Notes: generated from the letters alone by a model not told the origin. A DNA stretch of 64,000 bases from Dactylorhiza incarnata (GCA_033032865.1 JAWHQI010000065.1:5208001-5272000); one strand, 5' to 3'; positions 10,870 to 23,213 are shown, counted from the first letter of the stretch. Translations and numbers: made by a program.

Positions 10870-12055
10870 AGACATGATTTTATTAACTTAAGAAGCATGA
10901 TTACAAAACTCGATCTCTTATCGAAGCTAGAAATCAAAGCGAATAGAAAGACTCCTTTTGTTTTCTATACCGACTCGTATCCCCACGAACCGGTTGGCTT
11001 TAGCCGATCCTTCCCCGGATACGGCCTCAAGCCGCTCTAGACAACCCTTCCCCAGATATGGCCTCGAGCACCCCCTAGACCTACTCCTGAGACCTAGTTG
11101 CCAACACGAGGCGAATTTCTTCCCTAAGTCCTACCCAGACCTAGTCGCCAAACGAGGCGAATTCTCTAACGGTTACAAAAGATATGAAATAAAATAACAA
11201 CAACAATATTAAAAACTCCTTCTAAGAAACTTCTGAAATCAGAGATGAATGATCGTTGTAGAATAAGCGAGATTGAAGCGATCCCTCTTCGGATGTAGCA
11301 TGACGAAGTCCTCCTTCAGAAGCACTCTAAGCGTTTGGTAGGAGTATCTCTCTGAACCTTCCTCTCTATGATGTGGCACGAAGCTCTGGAATTTTGGATC
11401 TTAAGAGGATTATCACGACGGAGCCAAGGGGGCCTTTTTATAGTCTCAGCGCTAGCGCCTGCGCTAGTGCTACTGCCGACGCTATCCCATTTTAGGACAT
11501 ATTCTGCGCGACAGAATCTTCAATCCAAGGAAACAATTCTCTCTTGCCTTCTGTGATCCCCGCTACCGCCTGCGCTATCGGATACCGCCTAGCGTTATCC
11601 CCTTCTATAAGTACTCCTGACATTTGCGCTTAAGCAAACATTTCGTCGATCGAAATTTGGTCGAACGCAGCTAAGAGTTCGTCGATCGAATTTTTGTTGA
11701 ACGCAGTTATAAGCATTTCGTCGAGCGCCGCTAACAGTTCATCGAAAGACAGCTAGCGCCAGCGCTAATACTTGTGCGCTGTGGTAAAGTAAGCAGTTCG
11801 TCGAGCGGGCTTCATCATTCGTCGAACGCAAAATCGTCGAACGCAGAATCAATTTTGTTGAACCCAGCATCCGTTCTCAGCGGTTCCTTAGCACTAGCGC
11901 CAGGCGCTAGGTGCTCAAATCTTGGGGGCAACCTTCTTATGTAATCCTTGAGTCATGTGGACTTTATTATCCTGCACACTTAAACACACAAGATTAAATA
12001 CACATAGGTTTTGTTATTCTCAAACCTAGGAGATGCGGAAGACCATGTTCCAACA
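10870..12055 (-). repeat. 3' LTR of element C, truncated by CACTA insertion
   Basis: Aligns with 17130-18365 and ends TTCCAACA. It lacks the distal U5 part, which must lie beyond the CACTA element outside the window. It carries GCTAGCGCC-type palindromes, for example CTAGCGCCAGGCGCTAG at 11894-11910, and several TTCGTCGAACGCA motifs (11640-11870). Confidence 0.92.
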
Positions 12056-12071
12056 AACTCCCCCTTTTGAT
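12056..12071 (-). other. Polypurine tract of element C
   Basis: Reads ATCAAAAGGGGGAGTT on the minus strand directly before the 3' LTR. Plus-strand DNA priming site. Confidence 0.85.
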
Positions 12072-12188
12072 AATAACAAAACCATTAATGATAAATCAGA
12101 GCATTAATATATATATAAGCATGATGAACTACTTGTGTGTATGTGAGAGTGATGACTTAGGATAATTATCGATTTTAGCATTTAGAAT

Positions 12189-12322
12189 TGCTCCCCCTAA
12201 ATACATGCTCCCCCTAAGTGAATGCTCCCCTAATAGGTAAGCTATCATCTTAATTAAGCATGTTAGTTTTCTATTTTGATAGCAGATTATATTTATCATG
12301 TTAGTTCTCCCCCTTTTGTTAT
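12189..12322 (-). repeat. Additional polypurine-like tracts in element C
   Basis: On the minus strand three TTAGGGGGAGCA-type units (12189-12234), and farther upstream ACAAAAGGGGGAGAAC (12305-12322). Element B has the same arrangement at 44071-44243. Confidence 0.75.
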
Positions 12323-12539
12323 TAGCAAAAGTGGGTAAGGAAGCAAAACACAGAAAAGTTTTGATTAGAAGATGAAGGCATGATCGAGCTTTTAGAGAGA
12401 ATGAAATGATAAGGAGTTTTAGAGTAATTTTTATAGAGATAGATCAGAGTTTTTAACAATATAGCATTTTCAAGTATTGTTATGTTGGTTCATCCAATTT
12501 TTATATAAGAGTTTTAAGCATAAAGAAAATGTAATGATT

Positions 12540-12830
12540 TCCAAGTAACTAAACTACCCAGACAATATGTCTACACCCTAGCCCCGTACTAAGTGACGGA
12601 TGGGCATGAGGAGCTGCATACATACCGTAGGTTGGGGTGTTAGTCCCATATGCAAACACTAGACAAAACTCACCCTAGCACTCTTTCCCCCCAGTGCCTC
12701 GCAAGGCCCCACTGGAACCCTCCCCGGTTAAGGATAAGACATGACTACAGATAAGGTTATCTAATGTCTACAACCCTACGCCCCCGCTATGGTGAGATAT
12801 GAAGTCATGGATAATAATTATTGGAAACAT
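12540..12830. other. GC-richer non-coding segment in element C
   Basis: A 250-bp island of higher GC (CCCCGTACTAAGTGACGG, CTCCCCGGTTAAGGATAAG) within AT-rich internal DNA. It has no open frame of note and no match to A or B. Possibly a structured RNA region or acquired DNA. The rest of 12330-15560 is AT-rich and non-coding apart from the conserved blocks listed. Confidence 0.4.
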
Positions 12831-13582
12831 TTAAGCGTTTTAAATCTAATGACATAGCCTATGGATTTATATTTTTATTTGAATTTTGTGAAAACACTCA
12901 CATAGCTATTTTGAAATCCATTAATGAATTGGAGTTTTTAGCGTAATAATAAATCAGAGTTTTTAAAAAAAAATCATGTTAAAAGCAACCAATATAAAGT
13001 TTACCAAGCAAGTCTACCACTTGTTGCAAGAAAGGAATTTGAAGATTCAAGTGATGATGCACACAAAATAAAAGACTTTAAATAAGCATGAAAGCGCAAG
13101 GTAAAACAATTATATGGTTATGATACGAAAGACTTATCGAAATACAAGAAACATCTTATCAATGGTGATCCATAAAAAGATATATGAGTTAAATTTCATA
13201 AAGAAGATGTTTTTGTAAATCATTGTTCAATTAAAATCTTTAAGTTTAACAATAATGTAACCAAGCATAAAATAATGTTATCAAAAAGAGATTACTATAA
13301 TGTTACTTTAATTCACAATTTCAAAACATACCAAACATTGTAGAAAGCATGCTAGGTTAACTAGTGCATTTCATAAATAAAGAGTAGTATAGAGTTAGCA
13401 TTAGGATCCAATACTCATGAGAAGAAGTGTTATGGAAGATAATGATGTGCACATAAGTGTATTTTGAATAGAGTAAGCAAATGTTTTAATCAAAAATACA
13501 AGAAATATGTAAAGTAAAGAGCACAATAAAACACAAATTTTTTTACTTCCACGCACTTCAATGCACAAAAAAAATGTACAAC

Positions 13583-13650
13583 TACCATGGTGCTTTGCAC
13601 ACACAATGCTCATTAAGACTTATCAGGGTGCAAAGTAGTGCTTGGGGGAT
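13583..13650 (-). repeat. Second, diverged copy of conserved block 2 in element C
   Basis: Shares CATGGTGCT...CTCATTAAGACTTATCAGG and AGTAGTGCTTGG with the block at 13733-13825. A local duplication that has diverged further. Confidence 0.6.
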
Positions 13651-13732
13651 CACATATTTTATTTGTAATGTTGAGACTAGTGATCCGGTGTACTTAAGAA
13701 TAAGTGGTTTTTATTTTGAAAGAAAGATATGG

Positions 13733-13825
13733 TTTGCACAAGACACTTTACTATTCTTTCCATGGTGCTCAACCTCACAACGCTTATTAAGACTTATCAG
13801 GAGGTTCAAGTAGTGCTTGGTGGAG
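13733..13825 (-). other. Conserved non-coding block 2 (element C)
   Basis: In element sense it reads CCACCAAGCACTACTT, CCTCCTGATAAGTCTTAA, GTTGTGAGGTTGAGCACC, then AAGTGTCTTGTGCAAA. The same about 90 bp occur at 41582-41669 (A) and 43545-43635 (B) at the same relative place. Confidence 0.85.
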
Positions 13826-14090
13826 TTATCTTTGTCACTTTATTTTATGATTTTTGTTTTGTACAAAGTTCTCCGAATACACTTGTTTTGCAAACTAATA
13901 TAATTTATAAAAACATAACCACTTTTCTTAACTTTTAAAGTGCAAACAAAGGTTGTGTAGGTAAGATACTTGTTCAATTTTAATTCATTGTACTATTACA
14001 AAACATACACAATCATTCTTAGATTAAACACATAAGTAGACAATGCCAAAATAAGTGAGTGAATAGCGATCATTATCAAACATAAAACAT

Positions 14091-14113
14091 TTACTCATAC
14101 TTAGAGGCATGCT
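14091..14113 (-). other. Conserved non-coding block 1 (element C)
   Basis: GCATGCCTCTAAGTATGAG in element sense. It also occurs at 41263-41285 (A) and 43235-43257 (B), about 300 bp before block 2 in all three. Confidence 0.8.
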
Positions 14114-14701
14114 AAGCTTAGTTCTACACAACTTTTTCAATATAATTGATGCACATATTAATAGATATATCAAAGCATGATGAAAGCAATGTTCAAAGTA
14201 GTTTGAAAAGATAAATTGCAACATTATAGAAGTTCTAACTAATAGATTAAATCATGTTTGATTTTCAATGAAGTCAATGTAGTATTTTTGATATTTTTGA
14301 AGAATAATTTTTATTTAAAGTTTGAACTCATAAGATTGATCTTGGAATTCCCGAGGACTACCTTGTGAGAGGTTCGCCCAGTACTAGGTGATATGATGGG
14401 ATGATAGCCCAAATCATCCTTTCACAAGATACATGTAAATAGAAAAGTTAAGTTCAAAATAATAATTTTTGATACTTGTTTTTGTTTTATATTTTTGTAT
14501 TTGATTTTTGCATATAGGAATAGAAATCAAACAAATAACCAAAGACAACAAATTTTTTTTTTGTAATTTGGCTTTTGTAATTTTGTATTTTAATTTTTCA
14601 AAAACAAGTATAGGCAGAATTGCAAAAATGAGTAGTACATATAAAATAATATATTTTTATTGATTTTTTAGAATTTTAAAATTTCAGAAAATCGGATACT
14701 T

Positions 14702-14742
14702 GAGCTAGCGCCGGCGTTAGGTGTTAGCGTCTGCGTTAGCTC
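14702..14742. repeat. Internal GCTAGCGCC palindromes of element C
   Basis: GCTAGCGCCGGCGTTAG and a second imperfect arm pair. It matches the LTR palindromes of C and lies where A and B have their antisense promoters. A weak CATATAGCC box follows on the plus strand, but no antisense ORF is present. Confidence 0.65.
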
Positions 14743-15562
14743 ACAGAGAGTGCTTATTTTAATCATATAGCCTAAATTTTCTTCGATTTTGCATCCGATT
14801 TTTCTTAATTATGTTTGTGCAATGTAAGGCCTGTCTAATGAAGTGATGAGATGAGAAGAAATCGCATAAAGTTGCGAAAGTTAACATTTTAGTACATGGG
14901 TTTCATATTCATTAAAGCTCCATATTCATTAGACCTTAATTCTTGAGTTTTTCACAACATATGAATGAATGAAATGATCATAAATAAGTGAAATAATATT
15001 CATGCAATTTTTAAATTTTGATTTGACATTATTATGATTAAACATACTTGGGGTAATTGAAAATGATGCAAATATATTAACTACCTAAGCAAAACTTGCG
15101 CATTTTATAAATTTAGCCTAATACCCCTAAAATACCTTTTAAATCCATTATGACACTTATTTCATTTAGTCTTAATAATATCATATGACAAATTTAGTTT
15201 TTCAAATTTTATAAGACTTTTAGGAAATGGATTTAGAAGGATAAAAAGAAAAAGGATAAGTAGATCACTTGAAAAATGACATGACTTTTTATTCAACTTT
15301 ATTCAATTTGATTTATTTATGAATTTTGGTTTAATATGAGAAAGTCATATCACAAGTTATATAAAGTGATCATGTCATGATGGTTCAACAAAAAATAAAA
15401 AGCAAAAAACAAAAAGGAGATTAAGCATATCATGAAGTAGAGAATTGATATTTTATTTTCAGTTGATTTCTACTTCATGCAAATGATTGGATACTAATGA
15501 CTAAGAGATTTAGGTATCCAAAGGGGACCAAGTGTGGTGGTTCCTTTGGGTATCCAAATATA

Positions 15563-16937
15563 TCATGTATGTTTGTGGGTAGTTAGTGATGAATGGGTCC
15601 ATTCATGTGAAGTTAATGTTTCATTTTTAATTTTGGGCCTCCAATCAAATCTTGGTTTAACATTGTTTTTATATGTCAAATTTCCATGATGATTTTGTAA
15701 AACATTGTTTATAGGAAATTTGTGAACATTTAATTTTATGTTGGGAGAAACATGATTTTGTAAATAATAATGATTTGGAATTTCATTTTCAGGCATTTGA
15801 TATTTTTTTTATTTCCTTTGTTATGCTTAGACATATTATGAAAATTCGGATTTAACTTGCTTTTGGAATTTGCTTGAAATTGTTGATTTATGTGTTGAGA
15901 ATTTTTCCTTATAATTTCCTTAAGCAAGTTTACTTTAGTTTCCAATTCATAGTTGTTAACTTTAAGATTATGTCTTGGTTTATTATACGTTATTGTACTA
16001 CTTTTGAGATTTGATACGATAGACTCAATATGATTGTTGTATTCATTTCTAAAGTCATCAAAAGTTTCATCCATCTCTTTAATTTCAATTTTATAACTTG
16101 TACACATAGCACAATCATTTTTCAAAGTTGAATTTTCTAAACATAATTTTTCATTTTGTTCTTTTATAAAAAGAAGTTCCTTGCATTTTTCTTTTAAGTC
16201 ATCAAATTCCATACAAGGTGTAGTGTTTTCAACTAAGGAAACATGGATAGAACTAGATAAATTTGAATTTGATTCTTCATTAATTTTTGTCTTTAAATTT
16301 TTATTTTCTAAGCGCAAATGTTTATTAGCATTTTTTAATTTCTTAATTTTGCGCTTTGTAGTTTGAAGAAATTGTAATGAGGAGATAGAAGTACAAAAGA
16401 TGGAATTTGATTTCCTTACATTGCTTTCGGGAGAGGCACGATTTGAACATATCGTTTCTTTGACATCGTTTTGGCACTCCTCTTCCGAAGATAGCATTTC
16501 TTCTTCTCTTTCACTTGATGTTCACTTCATGGATCCGTCATGAGAGGAGCTTTCTTGAAGATTTGCGCAAGCTTGTATGTTCTCCAATTCTTGTGTTTGT
16601 TCCATACCTGTAAGAGGAAAATCATACATTTCTTCAAGAAATTTCCAAACCTTGTATGCACTAGAAAAATAATATATTAATTTGAAGATATCTTGAGATA
16701 AAGCACAAAAAATATAATGCATAGCTTTTGCATTTAGGTAACGCTCTTGTTTATTTGATTAGTCCGCTGGTCTTGTTATTGTTATATCCCAAGCGTTGAT
16801 ATCTAAATTTTTAATAAACTTTTCCATTAATAATTTCCACCCTTTATAATTTCTCCCTTCGAATAAAGGTGGTTTAAGAGATTTTTCTTCTTCATAAAAA
16901 TTTACCCCACTAGTAGAAGCGAGATCACGAGACACCA
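15563..16937 (-). pseudogene. gag: Gag-like ORF of element C
   Basis: Begins with MVSRDLAST; the upstream stretch KPPLFEGRNYKGWKLLM matches the copia Gag N-terminus (compare RPPLFTGTDYNYWKTRM in E). A UBN2-like part (KAMHYIFCALSQDIFKL... AYKVWKFLEEMYDF) is followed by a long coiled coil (KKLKNANKHLRLENKNLKTK). Stops near 16760 and 16525 and a shift near 15740 break the frame. No zinc knuckle, protease or RT follows. If it was ever translated, the product could co-assemble with Gag of a related element; that is inference. The coiled coil and the preserved LTR, primer and polypurine sites suggest mobilisation in trans. Confidence 0.75.
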
Positions 16938-16973
16938 TTATTCCCGGTTGTTAAGCCGATTTGGAATAACCTA

Positions 16974-16985
16974 GCTCTGATACCA
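16974..16985 (-). other. Primer binding site of element C
   Basis: TGGTATCAGAGC on the minus strand, 2 bp from the LTR. tRNA-iMet type. Confidence 0.9.
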
Positions 16986-16987
16986 CT

Positions 16988-18365
16988 TGTTGGATCGGTA
17001 GGCGCCCTTAGAGGGGGGGGGGGGTGAATAAGGGTTTTAAAAACATATATTATATTTTGAAATAACTTTGAAAAAGCTTTGATTATTAAACTAGAGAAGA
17101 TCAAGACAAATCAAGTGAAGTAAAAGTAAAGACATGATTTATTAACTTGAGAAGCATGATTACAAAACTTGATCTCTTATCGAAGCTAGAAATCAAAGCG
17201 AATAGAAAGACTCTTTTTGTTTTCTATATCGACTCGTATCCCCACGAACCGGTTGGCTTTAACCGATCCTTCCCCGGATACGACCTCAAGCCGCTCTAGC
17301 CAACCCTTCCTCGGATATGGCCTCGAGCACCCCCTAGACCTACTCCCGAGACCTAGTCGCCAACACGAGGCGAATTTCTGCCCTAAGTCCTACCCAGACC
17401 TAGTCGCCAACACGAGGCAAATTCTCTAACGGTTTACAAAAGATATGAAATAAAATAACAACAACAATATTAAAAACTCCCTCTAAGAAACTTCTGAAAT
17501 CGGAGATGAACGATCACTGTAGAATAAGCGAGATTGAAGTGATCCCTCTTCAGATGTAGCGTGACGAAGTCCTCCTTCAGAAGCACTCTAAGCATTTGGT
17601 GGGAGTATCTCTATGAACCTTCCTCTCTATGCTGTGGCACGAAGCTCTGGAATTTTGGATCTTAAGAGGATTATCAAGACGGAGCCAAGGGGGCCTTTTT
17701 ATAGTCTCAGCGCTAGCGCCTGCGCTAGTGCTACCGCCGGCGCTATCCCATTTTAGGATATATTCTGCGCGGCAGAATCTTCAATCCAAGGAAACAATTC
17801 TCTCTTGCCTTCAGTGCTCCCCGCTACCGCCTGCGCTATCGGATACCGCCTGGCGCTATCTCCTTCTATAAATACTCCCAACATTTGCGCTTAAGCAAAC
17901 ATTTCATCGATCGAAATTTCATCGAACGCAGCTAAGAGTTCGTCGATCGAATTTTCGTCGCGCAGTTATGAGCATTTCTTCGAGCGCCGCTAATACTTCG
18001 ACGAGCGACAGCTAGCGCCAGTGCTAGTACTAGCGCATCGTGGTAGAGTAAGCAGTTCGTCGAGCGGGCTTCAACATTTGTCGAACGGAAATTCGTCGAA
18101 CGCAAAATCGTCGAACGCAGAATCAATTTCATCGAACACAGTATCCGTTCTCAGCGGTTCCTTAGCGCTAGCGCCAGGCGCTAGGTGTTATCGCTGGCGC
18201 TAGTGGGAGTATTGGATTTGATGGCTCAAACTTGGGGGCAACCTTCTTATGTAATCCTTGAGTCACGTGGACTTTGTTATCCTGCACACTTAAACACACA
18301 AGATCAAATACACATAGGTTTTGTTATTCTCAAACCTAGGAGATGCGGAAGACCATGTTCCAACA
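16988..18365 (-). repeat. 5' LTR of element C
   Basis: 1378 bp, TGTTGG...CCAACA. It contains a G-run version of the shared U5 C-run motif, GCTAGCGCC palindromes (17708-17750, 17820-17862, 18008-18045 and CTAGCGCCAGGCGCTAG at 18168-18184) and TTCGTCGAACG motifs (17930-18140). The flank at 18366 is D's LTR. Confidence 0.95.
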
Positions 18366-18538
18366 GATTACCCTAGATAGGGGAACCACTATAAAATTCT
18401 GTGTGTTTGAGATTATTTCTTGAAAGCTCTGATTATAACTCACATACACTTAGGATTTGATCAAGAACTTAAATAGAATTTAAAATAACCTATTCACCCC
18501 CCTCTAGGTGATTAGCTACCCTTAAATAAAGACTTTCA
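18366..18538 (+). repeat. 5' LTR of element D, 3' remnant
   Basis: Nearly identical to 27754-27922, the end of D's 3' LTR, including the CACCCCCCTCTAGG motif and the CTTTCA terminus. The rest of this LTR lies beyond the nested element C. Confidence 0.95.
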
Positions 18539-18540
18539 AG

Positions 18541-18552
18541 TGGTATCAGAGG
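18541..18552 (+). other. Primer binding site of element D
   Basis: TGGTATCAGAGG, 2 bp after the LTR. Confidence 0.92.
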
Positions 18553-18619
18553 TAGGTTGTTCAAGAAAAGGTTTAACAGCCTGAACAAGACCTCCTAAGG
18601 GTAGATCTGTTAAGTCTTA

Positions 18620-20894
18620 ATGGCAAACAGTGAAGGGAACAAGGAATTCACATCCATGAAGTTACCAATCTGTAGAAAAGAGAATTTTGGGATTTGGAAG
18701 GAAAGGGTTAGATTATTCATGGAAGCCTCTGACCCTAGGATATACATCACAGTACTAGAAGGACCATTTGTTCCTATGAAGGTCTCATTCACAGATGGAA
18801 ACATCAAGACTCCCAAAACATATTCTGAGATGACTAAAGATGAAGTAACTCTGGCCACCATGGATAAGAGAGCCCAAAACATCATTGTTAGTGCAATTGA
18901 GGATTCAACTTTCCAAAATCTAGTGCACTGCAAAACTGCCAAGGAATGTGGGATTCACTCATTGTCTATATGGAAGGGACCGAAGAGGTCAGAGATGACA
19001 GGAAGTCTCTTCTGAATCAGCAATATGAGGCTTTCAGACAAGACAAGAAGGACTCAATAGCAATATGTTATGAGAAATTCTTCAAAATTGTCAATGGTCT
19101 GAAAACCTATGGAAGAACATTTACAGACTATGAGCTGAATGATAAATTCTTGAGATCCCTTAACAAAGAATGGGACATCAAGATCTATGTTATCAGGGAA
19201 ATGGGAAATCTGGGAAACATTCAGCCCCAGAACCTATATGGGAAACTTCTGTCCCATGAACTTCACCTGAACACCAGAAAAGCTGAAGAAGGACACAACA
19301 AGGAGAATCCCATTGATCTGAAGGCAGAAAGTTCCAAGAGAAGCAAGGAGAGGATGTCATCAGCCCCAGGATACCATCTGAATCTGAAGAATCAATGACC
19401 AGCAATTCTGACTCTGAAATATCAGATGGTGAACTGGCACTCTTCACCAAACAGCTGAAAAGGATGCTTAGAAGAAAACAACACTGGAAAACTAGGCCTT
19501 CTCAGTCATCCAGATCCAAGAAGCACTCCAACTATTCAGAAGGATTCAGACCAGATTCCAAGAAGGACATGTATAATTCTAAACATAATAAATTTAATTC
19601 AGAAGAAACTGTGTGCTTTGGATGCAGGAAACCTGGGCACATGATTGCTGATTGCCCATAAAAAAGAAAGAACAACAAGAAGTCTGATGAGAGGAGGCAC
19701 AAGTCTGACAAGAAAAATGAGAGGATCCTGATAGCCAAGAAAGGAAAAGTCGCTCTCAGTGACAGTGAGTCTCAACCATCTGATTCAGACAGTGAAGATG
19801 CACTCATGGCACTGATGGCTGTCCACGAAAGTGAAGACATTCTGAACCATAGACCTATGATAAGAGCTCCACCATCAAGGTTTGATAGTGAAGAGGATGA
19901 AGAAGAAAATATAGGACTCATGGCCCTTAGGGATGAAGAGGATCAGGAGACAATCTCCACTATGAAGGTACTTGATAGAACTCCTTTATCTGATTCTGAA
20001 TCTGAACATAAAACCATTTCAAAACCTGAGGCAAACTCATTTTCTTCTTATGAGAGTGACTCAAAATCTAACTTTCATGTAGATGAAATGGTTGAGAAAT
20101 ATGAGTCACTTCTTAAAGCCCTCAAAAAGAGTAAAAGGCATAACAAGAAGCTACATAAAGAAATAACTGAACTAAAGGAGACTAACTCCCAATACTCTGA
20201 GGCAGATGAGAGGCTGAATCATGTCAGAAAGGAGCTTAGCAAATTGAGAGTTGAGTCCATCATTCAAGTTGAGACTATATGCTCTATAGAGAAATTAATA
20301 AAAGAACTTGAGACAAAGCTCCTAGCTTAAAGGAAGCTTGTGGCAGAATTTTCAAAACCACAAACTGTCCTTCCCATAATAGACACATTCTCTGCACTAC
20401 ACAGATGTGGCATAGGATACAAAGGGAAGGCAGAAAATAAATCTAAAGAGAATGACAAGGCAACCATGCACCCCATAAAATTCAACAAAGCCATGCTTAC
20501 CATAAATGAGTATGATCTAGAGGGTGTGCATGGACATTGGAAGAATGGGTGTTCCACTAGCAAAGCTCACTCAATTCAACCAAGTAATAGTGTTGCCAAA
20601 TCTCTACACAAAGAAAAAGAATTATTTCATCATGGCCCCTTTGTATTTGGAACAAACACCAAATCCAAAGGAGAGGAACTGAGACCAGTAGTGAGGACTA
20701 CTGCTGTCAAGAAATCTGAATCTGCAAAATTCACTGAAAAACTTTACAGAAAATCATCTCAGAAAACTCCATTGATTAGGGTAACTAGACAAAATATGAG
20801 TCAACCCAAAGAGGTGAAAAGACCTCAAAGGAGGTATAACAAATATGAATGTTGGCATTGTGGAAAGGTTGGCCATTTTGCTCTTGATTGTTAG
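18620..20894 (+). pseudogene. gag: gag of element D, broken into several frames
   Basis: Starts MANSEGNKEFTSMKLP. The N-terminal Gag segment has ENFGIWKERVRLFMEASDPR and is followed by a UBN2-like capsid part. Zinc knuckles CFGCRKPGHMIADC (near 19612) and CWHCGKVGHFALDC (near 20850) flank a Ser/Asp/Glu-rich linker and a coiled coil (19806-20330). Breaks: one base lost near 18946 (compare intact KEMWD in F), a frame change near 19390, and stops after each knuckle. The distal FVWVPKKK then TAA resembles the IWVPK then TAG junction of A and E. Role: particle formation and RNA packaging. Confidence 0.88.
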
Positions 20895-21073
20895 TTCAAC
20901 CCAACTGTCCCAAGAATTAATTCTGGAAAACCAATACTCAGACAAATGGCAACACACACAGTACAAAGGATCAAACAACAAGTAAATAAACCAGCTTATG
21001 CTAACAAAGTTCTAGGACCCAACTTTGTGTGGGTTCCTAAGAAAAAGTAATTTTCTTACTGCAGGTATGTCCA

Positions 21074-23080
21074 AAGACCAATCAAACTCCTATCTGGTAT
21101 TTGGACAGTGGGGGTTCCATGCACATGACTGGAACAAGAAGTCTACTGAATGACTATACTTCTGTGAAGGATGGACCAAAGGTTATATTTGGAGGATCTG
21201 ACAGAGGTCCAACACAGAAATTAAAGGAGCTGAATATCAATGAACAGCACATTGAAGACAATGATGAAACTAATGGGACTGTGACTGTGACTAGAGAGGA
21301 TGAGTCTCAAGAAGAAGACACGCATGAAGAACCAATTGCTATTGAAGAACCACAACATCCAGAACCTCAAGAACAACCAACTCAAGCAGCTGCACCAGAA
21401 TCACAAAGGGAAAATGAGAGATGGAGAAATGCAACCAATCACCTGAAGGATCACCCCAAAGAACAGATTATAGGAAATCCCAATGAAGGTGTGCAAACAA
21501 GAAGAGGAAATTCAATAAATGAGGCACTGCATCATAGCTTCCTATCCAAAATAGAACCTAAGAAATTTGAAGAAGCCAATAGGGACCCTTCATGGACATT
21601 GGCTATGCAAGAAGAGCTAAATCAATTTGAAAGATGCAAGGTCTGGACATTGGTACCAAGACCAAAGAAACACAAAGTCATAGGGACCAAGTGGATATTC
21701 AGGAATAAATTGGATGAAAATGGAGTGATTATCAAGAACAAAGCAAGGTTGGTTGCCCAAGGATACAGACAGGAGGAAGGCATAGACTTTGATCAAGTGT
21801 TTGCTCCTGTGGCAAGACAGGAGGCAATCAGGCTATTCCTAGCCTTTGCAGCATATATTGGATTCATAGTGTATCAAATGAATGTAAAGTCAGCATTCCT
21901 TAATAGAACAATACTGGAGGAAGTATATGTAGAACAACCCCCAGGTTTTATTGACTCTACTCACCCAAACTATGTTTATCTATTACTAAAAGCCTTGTAT
22001 GGTCTAAAACAGGCACCTAGAGCCTGGTATGAGACATTGTCTAGGTTTCTCATTGAGAACAAATTCTCAAGGGGAAAGATAGACAAGACATTGTTTCTTA
22101 GGGTAGTTAAAGGTCATATACCACTAGTACAAATATATGTAGATGACATAATTTTTGGCTCAACTGATAATAACCTTTGCAAAAGGTTTGCAAGCATTAT
22201 GCAAGGGAAATTTGAAATGAGCAGCATGAGAGAGCTCAAATACTTCTTGGGACTCCAAGTAAAATAGTCTGAGGAAGGAATTTTCATTTCTCAGACCAAG
22301 TACACCAAGGAGATCATCAAGAAGTTTGGAATGGAAAATTCCACTGTCATGAAAACCCCAATGGCAGCCAACATGTCACTGGACAAGGATGACAAGGGGA
22401 AACCTATTGATGAAACCTTGTACAGAGGCATCATTGGCTCATTGCTCTACTTAACTGCTAGTAGGCCAGACATTGTGTTCTCAACATGTGTGTGTGCTAG
22501 GTACCAAGTGAACCTTAAAGAATCTCACTACACTGCTGTCAAAAGAATCCTGAGATATCTGAAGTATACTCACAATCTTGGCCTATGGTACCCTAGGAGC
22601 AACGATTTTGAACTGACTGGATTTTTAGATGCAGATTTTGCAGGATGCAAGGAGGCCAGGAAAAGTACATCAGGAACCTATCAATTCCTTGACAAAAGGC
22701 TAATATCTTGGAGTAGCAGGAAGCAGACTAGTGTAGTTATCTCTACAACAGAATCTGAGTACATCTCAGCTGGAAACTGCTGTGCTCAGCTACTGTGGAT
22801 TCAACATCAACTCCAAGACAATAAAATCCAGTTATGTAAATCCCCATTATATTGTGATTCAACTACTGTCATTGCTATTGCTAATAACCATGTATCACAT
22901 AGTAGAACAAAGCACATAGAAATTAGATATCATTTCATTAGGGAACATGTAGAAAATGGGGATATCACAATTGAATATGTCCCCACAGACAAATAAGTGG
23001 CTGATATATTCACTAAACCCTTGGATGAAACAAAATTCAATAACTTCAAAATTGAATTAGGAATGCTAAATATGGAATGA
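21074..23080 (+). pseudogene. pol: pol of element D, integrase deleted
   Basis: Protease start [13 protein letters not shown] is present, but after about 35 residues the frame jumps near 21205 to the linker before RT. The rest of PR, the HH/CC segment and the whole integrase core are missing. RT then follows ([19 protein letters not shown]... [10 protein letters not shown]) with RNase H (DADFAGC, STTESEY, YCDSTTVIA). In-frame stops TAG at 22265 and TAA at 22994 sit where CAG and CAA are expected, which fits C-to-T decay. The frame ends with LGMLNME and TGA at 23078-23080. It cannot integrate by itself. Confidence 0.9.
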
Positions 23081-23213
23081 AGTTGTCTTGAAATATACAA
23101 TAATTCAAAATAAAGCTAGAATAAATAACAAATTTCAAATAGTATAGAAAATGTAATAAATAAATAAAAATAATAATTGAATTAAGTCCAAAAAGGTGAG
23201 TAAAATTATATCT

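Larger units (their letters stand above)
10870..18365 (-). mobile_element. Non-autonomous copia (SIRE-like) element C, gag only
   Basis: Minus-strand element. 5' LTR 16988-18365, primer site 16974-16985, a decayed gag-like frame (15563-16937), about 3.5 kb of non-coding DNA, a polypurine tract at 12056-12071 and a 3' LTR (10870-12055) cut by the CACTA element. There is no room for pol. It lies inside the 5' LTR of element D, which resumes at 18366. Its 3' non-coding part shares colinear blocks with A and B. Confidence 0.9.
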
